DNA of 64,000 bases, from positions 1-64,000 of the forward strand of contig NZ_VRYE01000102.1 of assembly GCF_008041835.1 (NCBI RefSeq). Direction: 5' to 3'. Numbering within the stretch: position 1 is the first letter of the stretch; each line of letters starts with the position of its first letter. The DNA comes from Ectopseudomonas mendocina. GTDB taxonomy: Bacteria > Pseudomonadota > Gammaproteobacteria > Pseudomonadales > Pseudomonadaceae. The position numbers were made by a program, and so were the translations under genes. The notes beneath the pieces are model-generated. The model had not been told where the DNA came from and ran no database searches. It saw only the letters and a list, made by a program, of their open reading frames with translations. Shown here in pieces: positions 8,048 through 20,236 of this stretch.

Positions 8048-9196
8048 TTGACTAAGCCAGCCCCCAAACCTGCCATTTTGGCCCTTGCTGACGGCAGCAT
8101 TTTTCGCGGCGATTCCATCGGGGCCGATGGCCAGACGATCGGAGAGGTGGTGTTCAACACCGCCATGACCGGCTATCAGGAAATCCTTACCGATCCATCC
8201 TATGCCCAGCAGATCGTTACCCTGACTTACCCGCACATCGGCAATACCGGCACCACGCCGGAAGATGCCGAGTCCAACCGCGTCTGGGCTGCTGGCCTGA
8301 TCATTCGCGATCTGCCGCTGATTTCCAGCAACTGGCGTGACAAGCAACCGCTCGATGAGTACCTGAAAGAAAACGGTACCGTCGCCATCGCCGGCATCGA
8401 TACCCGTCGCCTGACCCGCATCCTGCGTGAGAAAGGCTCGCAGAACGGCTGCATCCTGGTCGGTGACGATGCCACCGAAGAGAAGGCGCTGGAACTGGCG
8501 CGCAGCTTCCCTGGCCTCAAGGGCATGGACCTGGCCAAGGAAGTCACCTGCGACAAGCCATATGAATGGCGCTCCAGCGTGTGGAATCTGGAAAACGACA
8601 GTCATCCGGAAATCGCCGCTGCCGATCTGCCGTACCACGTCGTTGCCTACGACTACGGCGTGAAGCTGAACATCCTGCGCATGCTGGTCGCTCGCGGCTG
8701 CCGTCTGACCGTGGTACCGGCACAAACTCCGGCCAGTGACGTGCTGGCGCTGAATCCTGATGGCGTGTTCCTCTCCAATGGCCCGGGCGATCCTGAGCCG
8801 TGCGACTACGCGATCAAGGCGATCAAGGAAATCCTCGAGACTGATATTCCGGTGTTCGGCATCTGCCTCGGCCACCAACTGCTGGCCCTGGCCTCCGGCG
8901 CCAAGACCCTGAAAATGGGGCACGGCCACCACGGTGCCAACCACCCGGTACAGGATCTCGACACGGGCGTGGTGATGATCACCAGCCAGAACCACGGTTT
9001 CGCCGTGGACGAGAACAGCCTGCCGAGCAATCTGCGGCCGATCCACAAATCCTTGTTCGATGGCACCCTGCAGGGCATCGAGCGTACCGACAAGGACGCT
9101 TTCAGCTTCCAGGGTCACCCGGAGGCCAGCCCCGGCCCGCACGATGTGGCTCCATTGTTCGACCGCTTCATCGAAGCCATGGCCAAGCGCCGCTAA
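8048..9196 (+). CDS. carA: Carbamoyl-phosphate synthase small subunit
   Basis: Glutaminase subunit that feeds ammonia to CarB for arginine and pyrimidine synthesis. The TTG at 8048 is chosen because GGAGGT lies five bases upstream and the product then starts at the family N-terminus (KPAILALADGSIF); upstream in-frame codons have no similarity. The result is 382 residues. The class I glutamine amidotransferase triad is Cys273 (FGICLGHQ), His357 and Glu359 (FQGHPEASPGP). It is followed after 36 bp by carB; in P. aeruginosa PAO1 a transporter gene (PA4757) lies between them, here it does not. Confidence 0.96.
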   Translation: MTKPAPKPAILALADGSIFRGDSIGADGQTIGEVVFNTAMTGYQEILTDPSYAQQIVTLTYPHIGNTGTTPEDAESNRVWAAGLIIRDLPLISSNWRDKQPLDEYLKENGTVAIAGIDTRRLTRILREKGSQNGCILVGDDATEEKALELARSFPGLKGMDLAKEVTCDKPYEWRSSVWNLENDSHPEIAAADLPYHVVAYDYGVKLNILRMLVARGCRLTVVPAQTPASDVLALNPDGVFLSNGPGDPEPCDYAIKAIKEILETDIPVFGICLGHQLLALASGAKTLKMGHGHHGANHPVQDLDTGVVMITSQNHGFAVDENSLPSNLRPIHKSLFDGTLQGIERTDKDAFSFQGHPEASPGPHDVAPLFDRFIEAMAKRR

Positions 9197-9232
9197 GCCT
9201 GCCGACTGACCCAAGGATTCGAGAGTAAGAAA

Positions 9233-12450
<3,218 letters not shown>

Positions 12451-12454
<4 letters not shown>

Positions 12455-12927
12455 ACAAGTACCCCATGACCGTCCAGGGCGCTCGCGCCCTGGAAGAAGA
12501 GCTGGCGCACCTGACCAAGGTGCGTCGTCCCGCACTGAGCCAGGCGATTGCCGAGGCTCGTGAGCTGGGCGATCTCAAGGAGAACGCCGAATACCATGCC
12601 GCCCGTGAAGAGCAGGGCATGGTCGAGGCGCGTGTGCGTGATATCGAGGGTCGCCTGCAGAACGCGGTGATCATCGATGTCACCACCATCGAGCACACCG
12701 GCAAGGTGATCTTCGGCACCACGGTGGAAATCGCCAACGTCGAAACCGACGAAAGCGTGACCTACCAGATCGTTGGTGAAGATGAAGCCGACATCAAGCA
12801 GAGCAAGATCTCTGTCGGCTCGCCCATCGCTCGTGCCCTGATCGGCAAGAATGAGGGTGATGTGGTGGCTGTGCAGACCCCCAGTGGCCTGATCGAGTAT
12901 GAGATTGTCGAAGTCCGCCACATCTAA
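12451..12927 (+). CDS. greA: Transcription elongation factor GreA
   Basis: Binds the secondary channel of RNA polymerase and stimulates cleavage of backtracked RNA. The 158-residue product has the N-terminal coiled coil (about 1-75, with the acidic tip segment GDLKENAEYHAAREEQ) and the C-terminal FKBP-like domain ending in ETPSGLIEYEIVEV-like residues. Length is exactly that of the family. The ATG overlaps the carB stop (ATGA). Confidence 0.98.
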
Positions 12928-13345
12928 GTCACAACAGCTGTCGCGGGCCGCTGCCGTTAGCTGGCAGCTGGCCCAGACTCTCTGGGTCGGTGGCTTGTGG
13001 TTGCTGCAGTTCGTCATTTTGCCGGCCATCGGCCAGATTGGCCTGGCGCCTCTGCTGGTGGAGGAAATCGCTACGCGGCTGGTGCCTTTGCTGGTTGGCA
13101 TGACAGCCGTATGCATTGCGCTGCAGGCCTTTGCCCTGTTGCGCAGTGATGGGCTATCGAGTCTTTGGCGAGATATGCGCGGGCAGTTGTTGTTGACCGT
13201 TGCGGTCATGGCCCTGGGTTATTTTGCCGTGCTGCGTTACTGGCCGGATGCTGAGCGCTTGCTGCGTTTCAGCTATCTGGTGATGGCCTTTTGCGGGCTG
13301 TTACTGGTACTGCAGCCCGTTCCGGGTAAATTGCGCGGCGCCTGA
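12899..13345 (+). CDS. Small integral membrane protein, DUF4149/TMEM205-like
   Basis: A 148-residue hydrophobic protein with four predicted membrane segments (about 20-45, 50-75, 92-112 and 118-138) separated by short charged loops. The WVGGLWLLQFVILPAI segment and position after greA match the conserved Pseudomonas gene PA4754; the DUF4149-type assignment is from memory of that family and is less certain. The ATG at 12899 overlaps greA by 29 bp; a TTG at 12905 is an alternative. The function is unknown. Confidence 0.75.
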   Translation: MRLSKSATSKSQQLSRAAAVSWQLAQTLWVGGLWLLQFVILPAIGQIGLAPLLVEEIATRLVPLLVGMTAVCIALQAFALLRSDGLSSLWRDMRGQLLLTVAVMALGYFAVLRYWPDAERLLRFSYLVMAFCGLLLVLQPVPGKLRGA

Positions 13346-13371
13346 CGTCTGACAGGCGCTGCACGCAGCCG

Positions 13372-13683
13372 TCAGCCCTGGTAACGAATCACGTTGGACA
13401 GGTTGCGATTGGGCTTGGGGTTCTTGCGATAGAGCAGGGCGACCTTGCCAATCGACTGAACCAGTTCGGCACGTCCACTTGCGCACAGGGCAGCGATGGC
13501 GGCCTGGCGATCCTCGCGTTCGGTGAGGCGCAGTTGTACCTTGATCAGCTCGTGATCGTTCAGAGCGCGATCCAGTTCGGCCAGTACGCCCTCGGTCAAA
13601 CCATTGTCCGCCACGATCAATACAGGTTTCAGGTGGTGGCCGATAGATTTGAATTGTTTCTTCTGCTCTTGAGTGAGCGGCAT
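13372..13683 (-). CDS. yhbY: Ribosome assembly RNA-binding protein YhbY (CRM domain)
   Basis: A single CRM (CRS1-YhbY) domain of 103 residues that associates with pre-50S ribosomal particles. The product contains QKKQFKSIGHHLKPVLIV, the GxxG-type loop (NGLTEG) and the conserved helix ALNDHELIKVQL. It is transcribed away from rlmE across a 90-bp spacer, the usual pairing in gammaproteobacteria. Confidence 0.93.
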   Translation of the reverse strand: MPLTQEQKKQFKSIGHHLKPVLIVADNGLTEGVLAELDRALNDHELIKVQLRLTEREDRQAAIAALCASGRAELVQSIGKVALLYRKNPKPNRNLSNVIRYQG

Positions 13684-13773
13684 AATTGTCAGTACCTAAT
13701 TCGGTCAGGAAAACGGCGCTTATCTTACCCGAGCCCGCGCAGTTATTCATGATCCGTTGAATCCGAGGCTTCA

Positions 13774-14395
13774 GTGGCACGTTCCAAGACCAGCCAGCGT
13801 TGGCTGAAAGAACATTTCGACGATCCTTACGTGAAGATGGCGCAGAAGGATGGCTATCGTTCGCGCGCCAGCTACAAGTTGCTGGAAATCCAGGAGAAGG
13901 ATCGCATCCTGCATCCCGGCATGACCGTGGTCGACCTTGGTGCCGCGCCGGGTGGCTGGTCGCAGGTCACCAGCCGGGTAATCGGCGACAAGGGCCGTCT
14001 GATCGCTTCCGACATTCTGGAGATGGACAGCATCCCCGACGTTACCTTCATTCAGGGCGACTTTACCGACGATGCGGTGTTCGCGCGGATTCTCGAGGCT
14101 ATCGGTGAAAATCCGGTCGACCTTGTTATTTCCGATATGGCCCCCAATATGAGTGGGGTAAGGACTGCCGACCAGGCGCGCGATGTATCTGTGCGAGCTG
14201 GCGCTGGATCTGGCCGGGCGGGTTTTGCTTCCGGGCGGCGATTTCCTGATCAAGATTTTCCAGGGCGAAGGTTTCGATGCGTATCACAAGCAGGTGCGTG
14301 AGACCTTCGACAAGGTGCAGATGCGCAAGCCGCTGTCGTCGCGCGATCGCTTGCGCGAGCAGTACCTGCTGGCACGTGGTTTTCGGGGTGCATGA
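13774..14395 (+). pseudogene. rlmE: 23S rRNA 2'-O-methyltransferase RlmE (FtsJ), frameshifted
   Basis: Methylates U2552 of 23S rRNA in the 50S subunit. The reading frame from the GTG at 13774 matches the family through Lys35, the SAM-binding DLGAAPGGWSQ and SDMAPNMSGVRTADQ. It then leaves the family at about 14174-14183 and runs in a wrong frame to 14301. The rest of the protein (MYLCELALDLAGRVLLPGG ... IKIFQGEGF ... SSRDRLREQYLLARGF) continues in the next frame from 14183 to the stop at 14395. A loss of two bases in the GCGCGCG tract (expected Pro-Arg-Ala-Met) explains the shift. The truncated product would lack the third and fourth catalytic residues (equivalents of E. coli Lys164 and Glu199). 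A sequencing error is the main alternative. Confidence 0.9.
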
Positions 14396-14559
14396 CACGA
14401 AACTGAGACCTGCTCTGCCGGTCTCAGTGTGGGAAACCTCATAAAGGGTTACAGACGGTGCCTGCGGGATGCAGGCGTTTGGTGTAAGTTAGGTCGGTAT
14501 ATCACTGGTCGTCATGGGAAGCCTGCTTCGCCAAGAGGCCTGCTTCAGAGGGTAGCTAA

Positions 14560-16482
14560 TTGAACGATATGGCAAAGAATCTGATTCTGTGGCTGATCAT
14601 CGCGGCGGTGCTGGTCACCGTGATGAATAACTTTTCCAGCCCGAGCGAGCCGCAGACACTGAGCTACTCGCAATTCATCGAGCAGGTGAAGGAAGGGCGT
14701 GTCGAGCGCGTGACCGTCGACGGTTACGTGATCACCGGCAAGCGTACCGACGGCGAGGGCTTCAGGACCATCCGTCCGGCCATCCAGGACGGCGGTCTGA
14801 TCGGTGATCTGATCGACAACAATGTGGTCATCGAAGGCAAGCTGCCTGAGCAGCAGAGCATCTGGACTCAGCTGCTGGTCGCCAGTTTCCCGATTCTGGT
14901 CATCATCGCCGTGTTCATGTTCTTCATGCGCCAGATGCAGGGCGGTGTCGGTGGCAAGGGCGGGCCGATGAGCTTCGGCAAGTCCAAGGCGCGTTTGCTC
15001 TCCGAAGATCAGGTCAAGACCACCTTCGCTGACGTTGCCGGGTGCGACGAGGCCAAGGAGGAGGTGAGTGAACTGGTCGAGTTTTTGCGCGATCCGGGCA
15101 AGTTTCAGCGTCTAGGTGGGCGAATCCCGCGCGGCGTGCTGATGGTCGGCTCGCCAGGTACCGGTAAAACCTTGCTGGCCAAGGCCGTTGCCGGCGAAGC
15201 GAAAGTGCCGTTCTTCACCATTTCCGGTTCCGACTTCGTCGAAATGTTCGTCGGTGTGGGTGCGTCCCGCGTGCGTGACATGTTCGACCAGGCCAAGAAA
15301 CATGCGCCGTGCATCATCTTCATTGACGAGATCGACGCCGTGGGTCGCCATCGTGGCGCCGGCATGGGCGGTGGTCACGACGAGCGCGAGCAGACCCTCA
15401 ACCAGTTGCTGGTGGAGATGGACGGCTTCGAAATGAATGACGGCATCATCGTTATTGCCGCCACCAACCGCCCTGACGTTCTGGATCCGGCGCTGCTGCG
15501 CCCCGGCCGTTTTGACCGCCAGGTAGTCGTTGGTTTGCCGGATATCCGTGGTCGCGAGCAGATTCTGAAAGTGCACATGCGCAAGGTTCCGGTGGGTGAC
15601 GACGTCAATCCGGCGGTCATTGCCCGTGGTACGCCGGGCTTCTCCGGTGCCGATCTGGCCAACCTGGTCAACGAGGCTTCGCTGTTCGCAGCTCGTGCCG
15701 GCAAGCGCCTGGTGGAAATGAAGGAATTCGAGCTGGCCAAGGACAAGATCATGATGGGCGCTGAGCGCAAGACCATGGTCATGTCCGACAAGGAGAAGCT
15801 CAATACCGCTTACCACGAGGCGGGCCACGCCATCGTCGGTCGTCTGGTGCCTGAGCATGATCCGGTTTACAAGGTGTCCATCATTCCCCGCGGTCGTGCT
15901 CTGGGCGTGACCATGTTCCTGCCGGAAGAGGATCGTTACAGCCTTAGCAAACGTGCACTGATCAGTCAGATCTGCTCGCTGTTCGGTGGCCGTGTCGCCG
16001 AGGAAATGACCCTGGGCTTCGACGGCGTCACCACGGGTGCGTCCAACGACATCATGCGCGCCACCCAGTTGGCCAGGAACATGGTGACCAAGTGGGGCTT
16101 GTCCGAGAAGCTGGGCCCGCTGATGTATGCCGAAGAGGAGGGTGAAGTTTTCCTCGGTCGCAGCATGGGCAGCCAGAACAGCAATGTCTCCGGCGAAACC
16201 GCCAAGTTGATCGATGAAGAAGTGCGCCGCATCATCGATGAATGCTACGCCACGGCCAAGAAGCTGCTGGTGGAGAATCGCGACAAACTGGACGCCATGG
16301 CTGAAGCGCTGATGAAGTACGAAACCATTGATGCCGATCAGATCGACGACATCATGAACGGTCGTCAGCTCCGAGAACCGCGTGGCTGGGATGGTGGTGG
16401 TGACGCCGGCGCGCCGCAAGCCAAGGCTGACGAGCCTGATCGTTCGGAAGCGCCCATTGGTGGGCCGGCTGCCGAGCACTAA
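14560..16482 (+). CDS. ftsH: ATP-dependent zinc metalloprotease FtsH
   Basis: Membrane-anchored AAA+ protease that degrades misfolded membrane proteins and regulators such as sigma-32. The 640-residue product has two N-terminal membrane helices (about 8-26 and 105-125), the AAA module with Walker A GSPGTGKT and Walker B IIFIDEIDAVG, the SRH region, and the zinc-protease motif HEAGH at 419-423. The TTG at 14560 is preferred over the ATG at 14569 because GAGG lies eight bases before it and 17 before the ATG. It lies 164 bp after rlmE, with no sigma-32 promoter I can recognise in the gap. Confidence 0.97.
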   Translation: MNDMAKNLILWLIIAAVLVTVMNNFSSPSEPQTLSYSQFIEQVKEGRVERVTVDGYVITGKRTDGEGFRTIRPAIQDGGLIGDLIDNNVVIEGKLPEQQSIWTQLLVASFPILVIIAVFMFFMRQMQGGVGGKGGPMSFGKSKARLLSEDQVKTTFADVAGCDEAKEEVSELVEFLRDPGKFQRLGGRIPRGVLMVGSPGTGKTLLAKAVAGEAKVPFFTISGSDFVEMFVGVGASRVRDMFDQAKKHAPCIIFIDEIDAVGRHRGAGMGGGHDEREQTLNQLLVEMDGFEMNDGIIVIAATNRPDVLDPALLRPGRFDRQVVVGLPDIRGREQILKVHMRKVPVGDDVNPAVIARGTPGFSGADLANLVNEASLFAARAGKRLVEMKEFELAKDKIMMGAERKTMVMSDKEKLNTAYHEAGHAIVGRLVPEHDPVYKVSIIPRGRALGVTMFLPEEDRYSLSKRALISQICSLFGGRVAEEMTLGFDGVTTGASNDIMRATQLARNMVTKWGLSEKLGPLMYAEEEGEVFLGRSMGSQNSNVSGETAKLIDEEVRRIIDECYATAKKLLVENRDKLDAMAEALMKYETIDADQIDDIMNGRQLREPRGWDGGGDAGAPQAKADEPDRSEAPIGGPAAEH

Positions 16483-16489
16483 GGTTTCT

Positions 16490-17341
16490 ATGTCCCAGCA
16501 GCTACACCCAAGCCGGCTGCCCTGTGGCAGCCGGCTTCTTGATTTGTCCCGTCCGCAGGTGATGGGCATCCTCAATGTCACGCCTGATTCCTTTTCCGAT
16601 GGTGGTCGCTTCGTCGCGCGCGATGCAGCGTTACGTCATGCCGAGCAGATGGTTGCTGCAGGTGCGACGCTGATCGATGTAGGGGGCGAGTCGACTCGCC
16701 CAGGCGCCCATGCCGTTTCGCCGACCGAGGAGCTGGAGCGGGTCGTGCCAGTGGTCGAGGTCATTGCGCGTAATCTGGACGTGATCATCTCCGTGGATAC
16801 CTCGACTCCGGCCGTCATGCGCGAAAGTGCGCGAGTGGGCGCGGGGCTGATCAATGACGTGCGCTCGTTGCAGCGCGATGGCGCTCTTGATGCGGCTGTC
16901 GATACCGGTCTGCCGGTGTGTCTGATGCACATGCGTGGTGAGCCGGGCAATATGCAGGACAATCCGCACTACCCGGACATCATCAGCGAAGTGCGTGATT
17001 TTCTTGTCGAGCGCATGGCAGCGTGCGCGACAGCCGGTATTCCCGCTGAGCGGATCGTGCTCGATCCGGGCTTTGGTTTCGCCAAGACCCTGGAGCACAA
17101 TCTGGTCTTGTTCAGGCGCATGCATGAGCTTTCAGCCCTTGGGCGTCCCTTGTTGGTGGGTGTTTCGCGCAAAAGCATGATCGGCAAGGTGCTCGGTCAT
17201 GAGGTTGGCGGGCGTCTCTACGGGAGTCTAGGATTGGCGGCGCTGGCCCTGACCAAGGGCGCACATATTCTGCGTGTGCACGACGTTGCTGAAACGGTCG
17301 ATGTGGTGCGCATGATCGCTGCGGTCGAGGCAGCGCAATAA
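16490..17341 (+). CDS. folP: Dihydropteroate synthase
   Basis: Condenses p-aminobenzoate with dihydropterin pyrophosphate in folate synthesis; the target of sulfonamides. The 283-residue TIM-barrel protein has both signature regions: MGILNVTPDSFSDGG (about residues 25-39) and DVGGESTRPGA (about 62-72). The Lys and Arg of the C-terminal barrel (GVSRKSMIG) are also present. The ATG at 16490 lies 8 bp after the ftsH stop; the in-frame extension upstream overlaps ftsH and is not used. ftsH-folP-glmM is a classic operon order. Confidence 0.97.
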   Translation: MSQQLHPSRLPCGSRLLDLSRPQVMGILNVTPDSFSDGGRFVARDAALRHAEQMVAAGATLIDVGGESTRPGAHAVSPTEELERVVPVVEVIARNLDVIISVDTSTPAVMRESARVGAGLINDVRSLQRDGALDAAVDTGLPVCLMHMRGEPGNMQDNPHYPDIISEVRDFLVERMAACATAGIPAERIVLDPGFGFAKTLEHNLVLFRRMHELSALGRPLLVGVSRKSMIGKVLGHEVGGRLYGSLGLAALALTKGAHILRVHDVAETVDVVRMIAAVEAAQ

Positions 17342-17354
17342 CAAGGAAAGCATT

Positions 17355-18692
17355 ATGGCTAGAAAGTACTTCGGCACCGACGGCATTCGGGGTCGTGTCG
17401 GGCAGTTCCCCATCACCCCGGATTTCATGCTCAAGCTCGGCTGGGCTGCCGGCATGGCGTTTCGCAAACAGGGCAAGTGCCGCATCCTGATCGGTAAGGA
17501 CACGCGCATTTCCGGCTACATGTTCGAGTCTGCCCTTGAGGCGGGTCTGGCTGCAGCGGGCGCTGACGTGCAGTTGCTCGGGCCGATGCCGACACCGGCC
17601 ATTGCGTATCTGACGCGGACCTTTCAGGCTGATGCGGGCATCGTCATCAGCGCTTCGCACAATCCGCACGACGACAACGGTATCAAGTTCTTTTCCAGCG
17701 AGGGCACCAAGCTGCCTGATGATGTGGAGCTGATGATCGAGGAGCTGCTCGACCAGCCGATGACCGTGGTGGAGTCTGCTGCTATTGGCAAGGCATCGCG
17801 CATCAACGATGCGTCCGGGCGCTATATCGAATTCTGCAAGGGCAGCGTACCTACGGGTACCAACTTCAAGCACCTGAAAATCCTCGTCGACTGCGCCCAT
17901 GGCGCCGCCTACAAGGTTGCCCCCAGCGTATTTCGCGAGCTGGGCGCTGAAGTCAAGGTCATGGCGGCGCAGCCGGACGGCCTCAATATCAACCATGAGT
18001 GCGGTTCGACGCATATCGCCGGGTTGCAGGCCGAGGTTCTCGCGCAGGGTGCTGACCTTGGCATTGCCTTCGATGGTGATGCCGACCGCGTATTGATGGT
18101 CGATCACACGGGGACTGTGGTCGATGGTGATGAGCTGCTGTTCATCATCGCCCGTGATTTGCAGGAGCGCGGGCGCCTGCATGGCGGCGTGGTCGGTACC
18201 TTGATGAGTAACCTGGGGCTGGAGTTGGCGCTGGCCGAGTTGAATATCCCCTTTGTGCGGGCCAAGGTTGGTGATCGTTATGTGATCGCCGAGCTGATGG
18301 CGCGCAACTGGTTGCTTGGTGGGGAAAATTCCGGGCATCTGGTGTGCTTCCAGCACACCACTACGGGGGATGCCATCATTGCTGCGCTGCAGGTACTGGT
18401 GGCGCTCAAGCGTCGTGATCAATCGCTGGCCGAGGCGCGCATGGGCGTCAAGAAGTGCCCGCAGGTGCTGATCAATGTGCGCTTTTCCGGAGAACTCGAT
18501 CCGCTTGAGCATCCTTCGGTGAAAGAAGCCTGTGCGCGGGTTACCGAGCGTATGTCCGGGCGTGGTCGCGTGTTGCTGCGCAAGTCCGGCACCGAGCCTC
18601 TTTTGCGCGTGATGGTCGAAGGTGATGACGAAGTTGCCGTGCGCAGCTATGCCGATGAATTGGCTAAGATTGTTGCTGAAGTCTGTGCATGA
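17355..18692 (+). CDS. glmM: Phosphoglucosamine mutase
   Basis: Interconverts glucosamine-6-P and glucosamine-1-P for peptidoglycan and LPS precursors. The 445-residue protein opens with the family segment YFGTDGIRGRVG. The phosphorylated serine is Ser101 in SASHNPHDDNG. The metal-binding loop is DGDADR, and the C-terminal substrate phosphate loop is RKSGTEPLLRVM. It starts 14 bp after folP. Confidence 0.98.
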   Translation: MARKYFGTDGIRGRVGQFPITPDFMLKLGWAAGMAFRKQGKCRILIGKDTRISGYMFESALEAGLAAAGADVQLLGPMPTPAIAYLTRTFQADAGIVISASHNPHDDNGIKFFSSEGTKLPDDVELMIEELLDQPMTVVESAAIGKASRINDASGRYIEFCKGSVPTGTNFKHLKILVDCAHGAAYKVAPSVFRELGAEVKVMAAQPDGLNINHECGSTHIAGLQAEVLAQGADLGIAFDGDADRVLMVDHTGTVVDGDELLFIIARDLQERGRLHGGVVGTLMSNLGLELALAELNIPFVRAKVGDRYVIAELMARNWLLGGENSGHLVCFQHTTTGDAIIAALQVLVALKRRDQSLAEARMGVKKCPQVLINVRFSGELDPLEHPSVKEACARVTERMSGRGRVLLRKSGTEPLLRVMVEGDDEVAVRSYADELAKIVAEVCA

Positions 18693-18757
18693 TTGCGCTT
18701 GCTACGCGCAGGGCTCTTGGGTAACATCTGCGCCCTCTTTGATCGACGAGGTAAAAC

Positions 18758-19513
18758 ATGCGTCGCCCCTTGGTCGCCGGTAACTGGAAAATGCACGGTA
18801 CCCGCGCCAGCGTCGCAGAGCTGATCGAAGGGTTGCGTCAGCAGGTACTGCCTGCCGATGTCGATGTCGCGGTGTTCCCCTCCAGTCTGCATATCGCTCA
18901 GGTCATCGAAGGCTTGAGTGGCAAGGCTGTGAAGGTTGGAGCCCAGGATTGCGCGGCGCAAGTCGAGCAGGGTGCTCTGACCGGTGAGCTGGCGGTGAGT
19001 CAGGTAGCTGATTGCGGTTGCGGGCTGGTGTTGGTTGGTCATTCGGAGCGTCGCCTGATTCTGGGCGAGAGCGATGAGGTGATCGTCCGCAAGTTTGCCG
19101 CAGTCCAGGCGGCGGGTCTGGTTCCGGTGCTCTGTGTCGGTGAGACTCGTGAGCAGCGTGAAACGAATGCAACGCTGGGAGTGGTGGGTGGCCAATTGGC
19201 TGCGGTGATCGATGCCCTGGGTGTCGAGGCGCTAAAGAATACCGTAGTTGCCTATGAGCCTGTCTGGGCCATTGGTACCGGGTTGACCGCTACGCCTGAG
19301 CAGGCTCAGGAGGTGCACGCAGCGATTCGCGCGCAGGTTGCGCAGTTGGATGCTGAAGTTGCTGGTGAGCTGAGAATTCTTTATGGCGGCAGTGTAAAGG
19401 CCGGCAGTGCAGCCGAGTTGTTCGGTATGCAGGATATCGATGGGGGGCTTGTGGGTGGGGCCTCTCTGAATGCGGATGAATTCGGTGCGATCTGTCGCGC
19501 TGCAGGAAACTGA
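18758..19513 (+). CDS. tpiA: Triosephosphate isomerase
   Basis: Interconverts dihydroxyacetone phosphate and glyceraldehyde-3-P. The 251-residue TIM barrel shows the whole active site: Asn9 and Lys11 (GNWKM), His95 (GHSERR) and the catalytic base Glu167 (AYEPVWAIGTG), followed by the mobile loop and the phosphate-binding YGGSVK and GGASL segments. It sits between glmM and secG, as in other pseudomonads. Confidence 0.98.
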   Translation: MRRPLVAGNWKMHGTRASVAELIEGLRQQVLPADVDVAVFPSSLHIAQVIEGLSGKAVKVGAQDCAAQVEQGALTGELAVSQVADCGCGLVLVGHSERRLILGESDEVIVRKFAAVQAAGLVPVLCVGETREQRETNATLGVVGGQLAAVIDALGVEALKNTVVAYEPVWAIGTGLTATPEQAQEVHAAIRAQVAQLDAEVAGELRILYGGSVKAGSAAELFGMQDIDGGLVGGASLNADEFGAICRAAGN

Positions 19514-19516
19514 AGA

Positions 19517-19894
19517 ATGCTGGAAACAGTCATTGTTGTTCTGCACCTGCTGGGTGCGATCGGAATTGTGGTGCTGGTGCTCCTGCAGCAGGGTAAGGGG
19601 GCTGACGCGGGTGCGTCGTTCGGTTCGGGTGCCTCGGCAACTGTATTCGGAAGCCAAGGTTCCTCTACCTTTCTGAGTAAGTTTACTGGTATACTCGCCG
19701 CAGGTTTTTTTATTACTAGCTTGGGTTTAGCGTTCTTTGCTAAAGAAAAAGCTGATGCACTGACTCAGGTTGGGCTGCCAGATCCAGCGGTTCTGGAAGT
19801 TCAACAAAAACCGGTCGTCGAAGACGTTCCGGTGCTCGAAGAGCTAGCTCCAGCATCCGATGCTTCGGATGTGCCGGAGGCTCCAGAGCAGTAA
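19517..19894 (+). CDS. secG: Protein translocase subunit SecG
   Basis: Inner-membrane accessory subunit of SecYEG. The 125-residue product has two membrane segments (about 2-22 and 53-72) flanking the conserved cytoplasmic loop LLQQGKGADAGASFGSGAS. A Pro/Ala/Glu-rich C-terminal tail (90-125) is longer than in E. coli, as is common in Pseudomonas. It starts 3 bp after tpiA and is followed 7 bp later by tRNA-Leu. Confidence 0.95.
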   Translation: MLETVIVVLHLLGAIGIVVLVLLQQGKGADAGASFGSGASATVFGSQGSSTFLSKFTGILAAGFFITSLGLAFFAKEKADALTQVGLPDPAVLEVQQKPVVEDVPVLEELAPASDASDVPEAPEQ

Positions 19895-19901
19895 CAGTTT
19901 T

Positions 19902-19987
19902 GCCGAGGTGGTGGAATTGGTAGACACGCTACCTTGAGGTGGTAGTGGCCATAGGCTGTAGGGGTTCGAGTCCCCTCCTCGGTACCA
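19902..19987 (+). tRNA. tRNA-Leu (anticodon GAG)
   Basis: An 86-nt class II tRNA. The acceptor stem GCCGAGG pairs with CCTCGGT-type 3' sequence. The anticodon stem CTACC/GGTAG encloses loop TTGAGGT, giving anticodon GAG (Leu, CUC). It has the long variable arm expected of tRNA-Leu, a GGTTCGAGTCC T-arm, and an encoded CCA. Confidence 0.95.
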
Positions 19988-19991
19988 TACT

Positions 19992-20022
19992 CAAGAAAGC
20001 CCGCTGTTCGCGGGCTTTCTTG
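19992..20022 (+). terminator. Hairpin after tRNA-Leu
   Basis: A 13-bp perfect stem CAAGAAAGCCCGC / GCGGGCTTTCTTG with a five-base loop directly downstream of tRNA-Leu. It likely ends the secG-tRNA transcript or marks processing. Confidence 0.75.
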
Positions 20023-20084
20023 TTGCTGGAGTGTTAGGTTGACCCTTGCCAGTGGGTGGCCGTATAATTCCGGCCCAGCTTTGA

Positions 20085-20161
<77 letters not shown>

Positions 20162-20166
20162 GTTTC

Positions 20167-20191
20167 AAAGGCCCCTTTTCAGGGGCTTTTT
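20167..20191 (+). terminator. Terminator after tRNA-fMet
   Basis: Stem AAAGGCCCC / GGGGCTTT (one bulged G) followed by TTTTTG, 6 bp beyond the tRNA. Some read-through would feed rimP-nusA-infB. Confidence 0.7.
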
Positions 20192-20236
20192 GTTAGCTGA
20201 TACACAGTGTCCGCAGCTTTATCGCGGGCTGACGGG

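Noticed and set aside
12899..13345. Shadow of greA rather than a gene
   Set aside because: Considered because it overlaps greA by 29 bp, but it has four clear membrane segments and conserved position, so it was kept as a gene.
15112..16581. 489-codon minus-strand frame opposite ftsH
   Set aside because: Antisense shadow of ftsH with repetitive His/Gln-rich translation and no family similarity.
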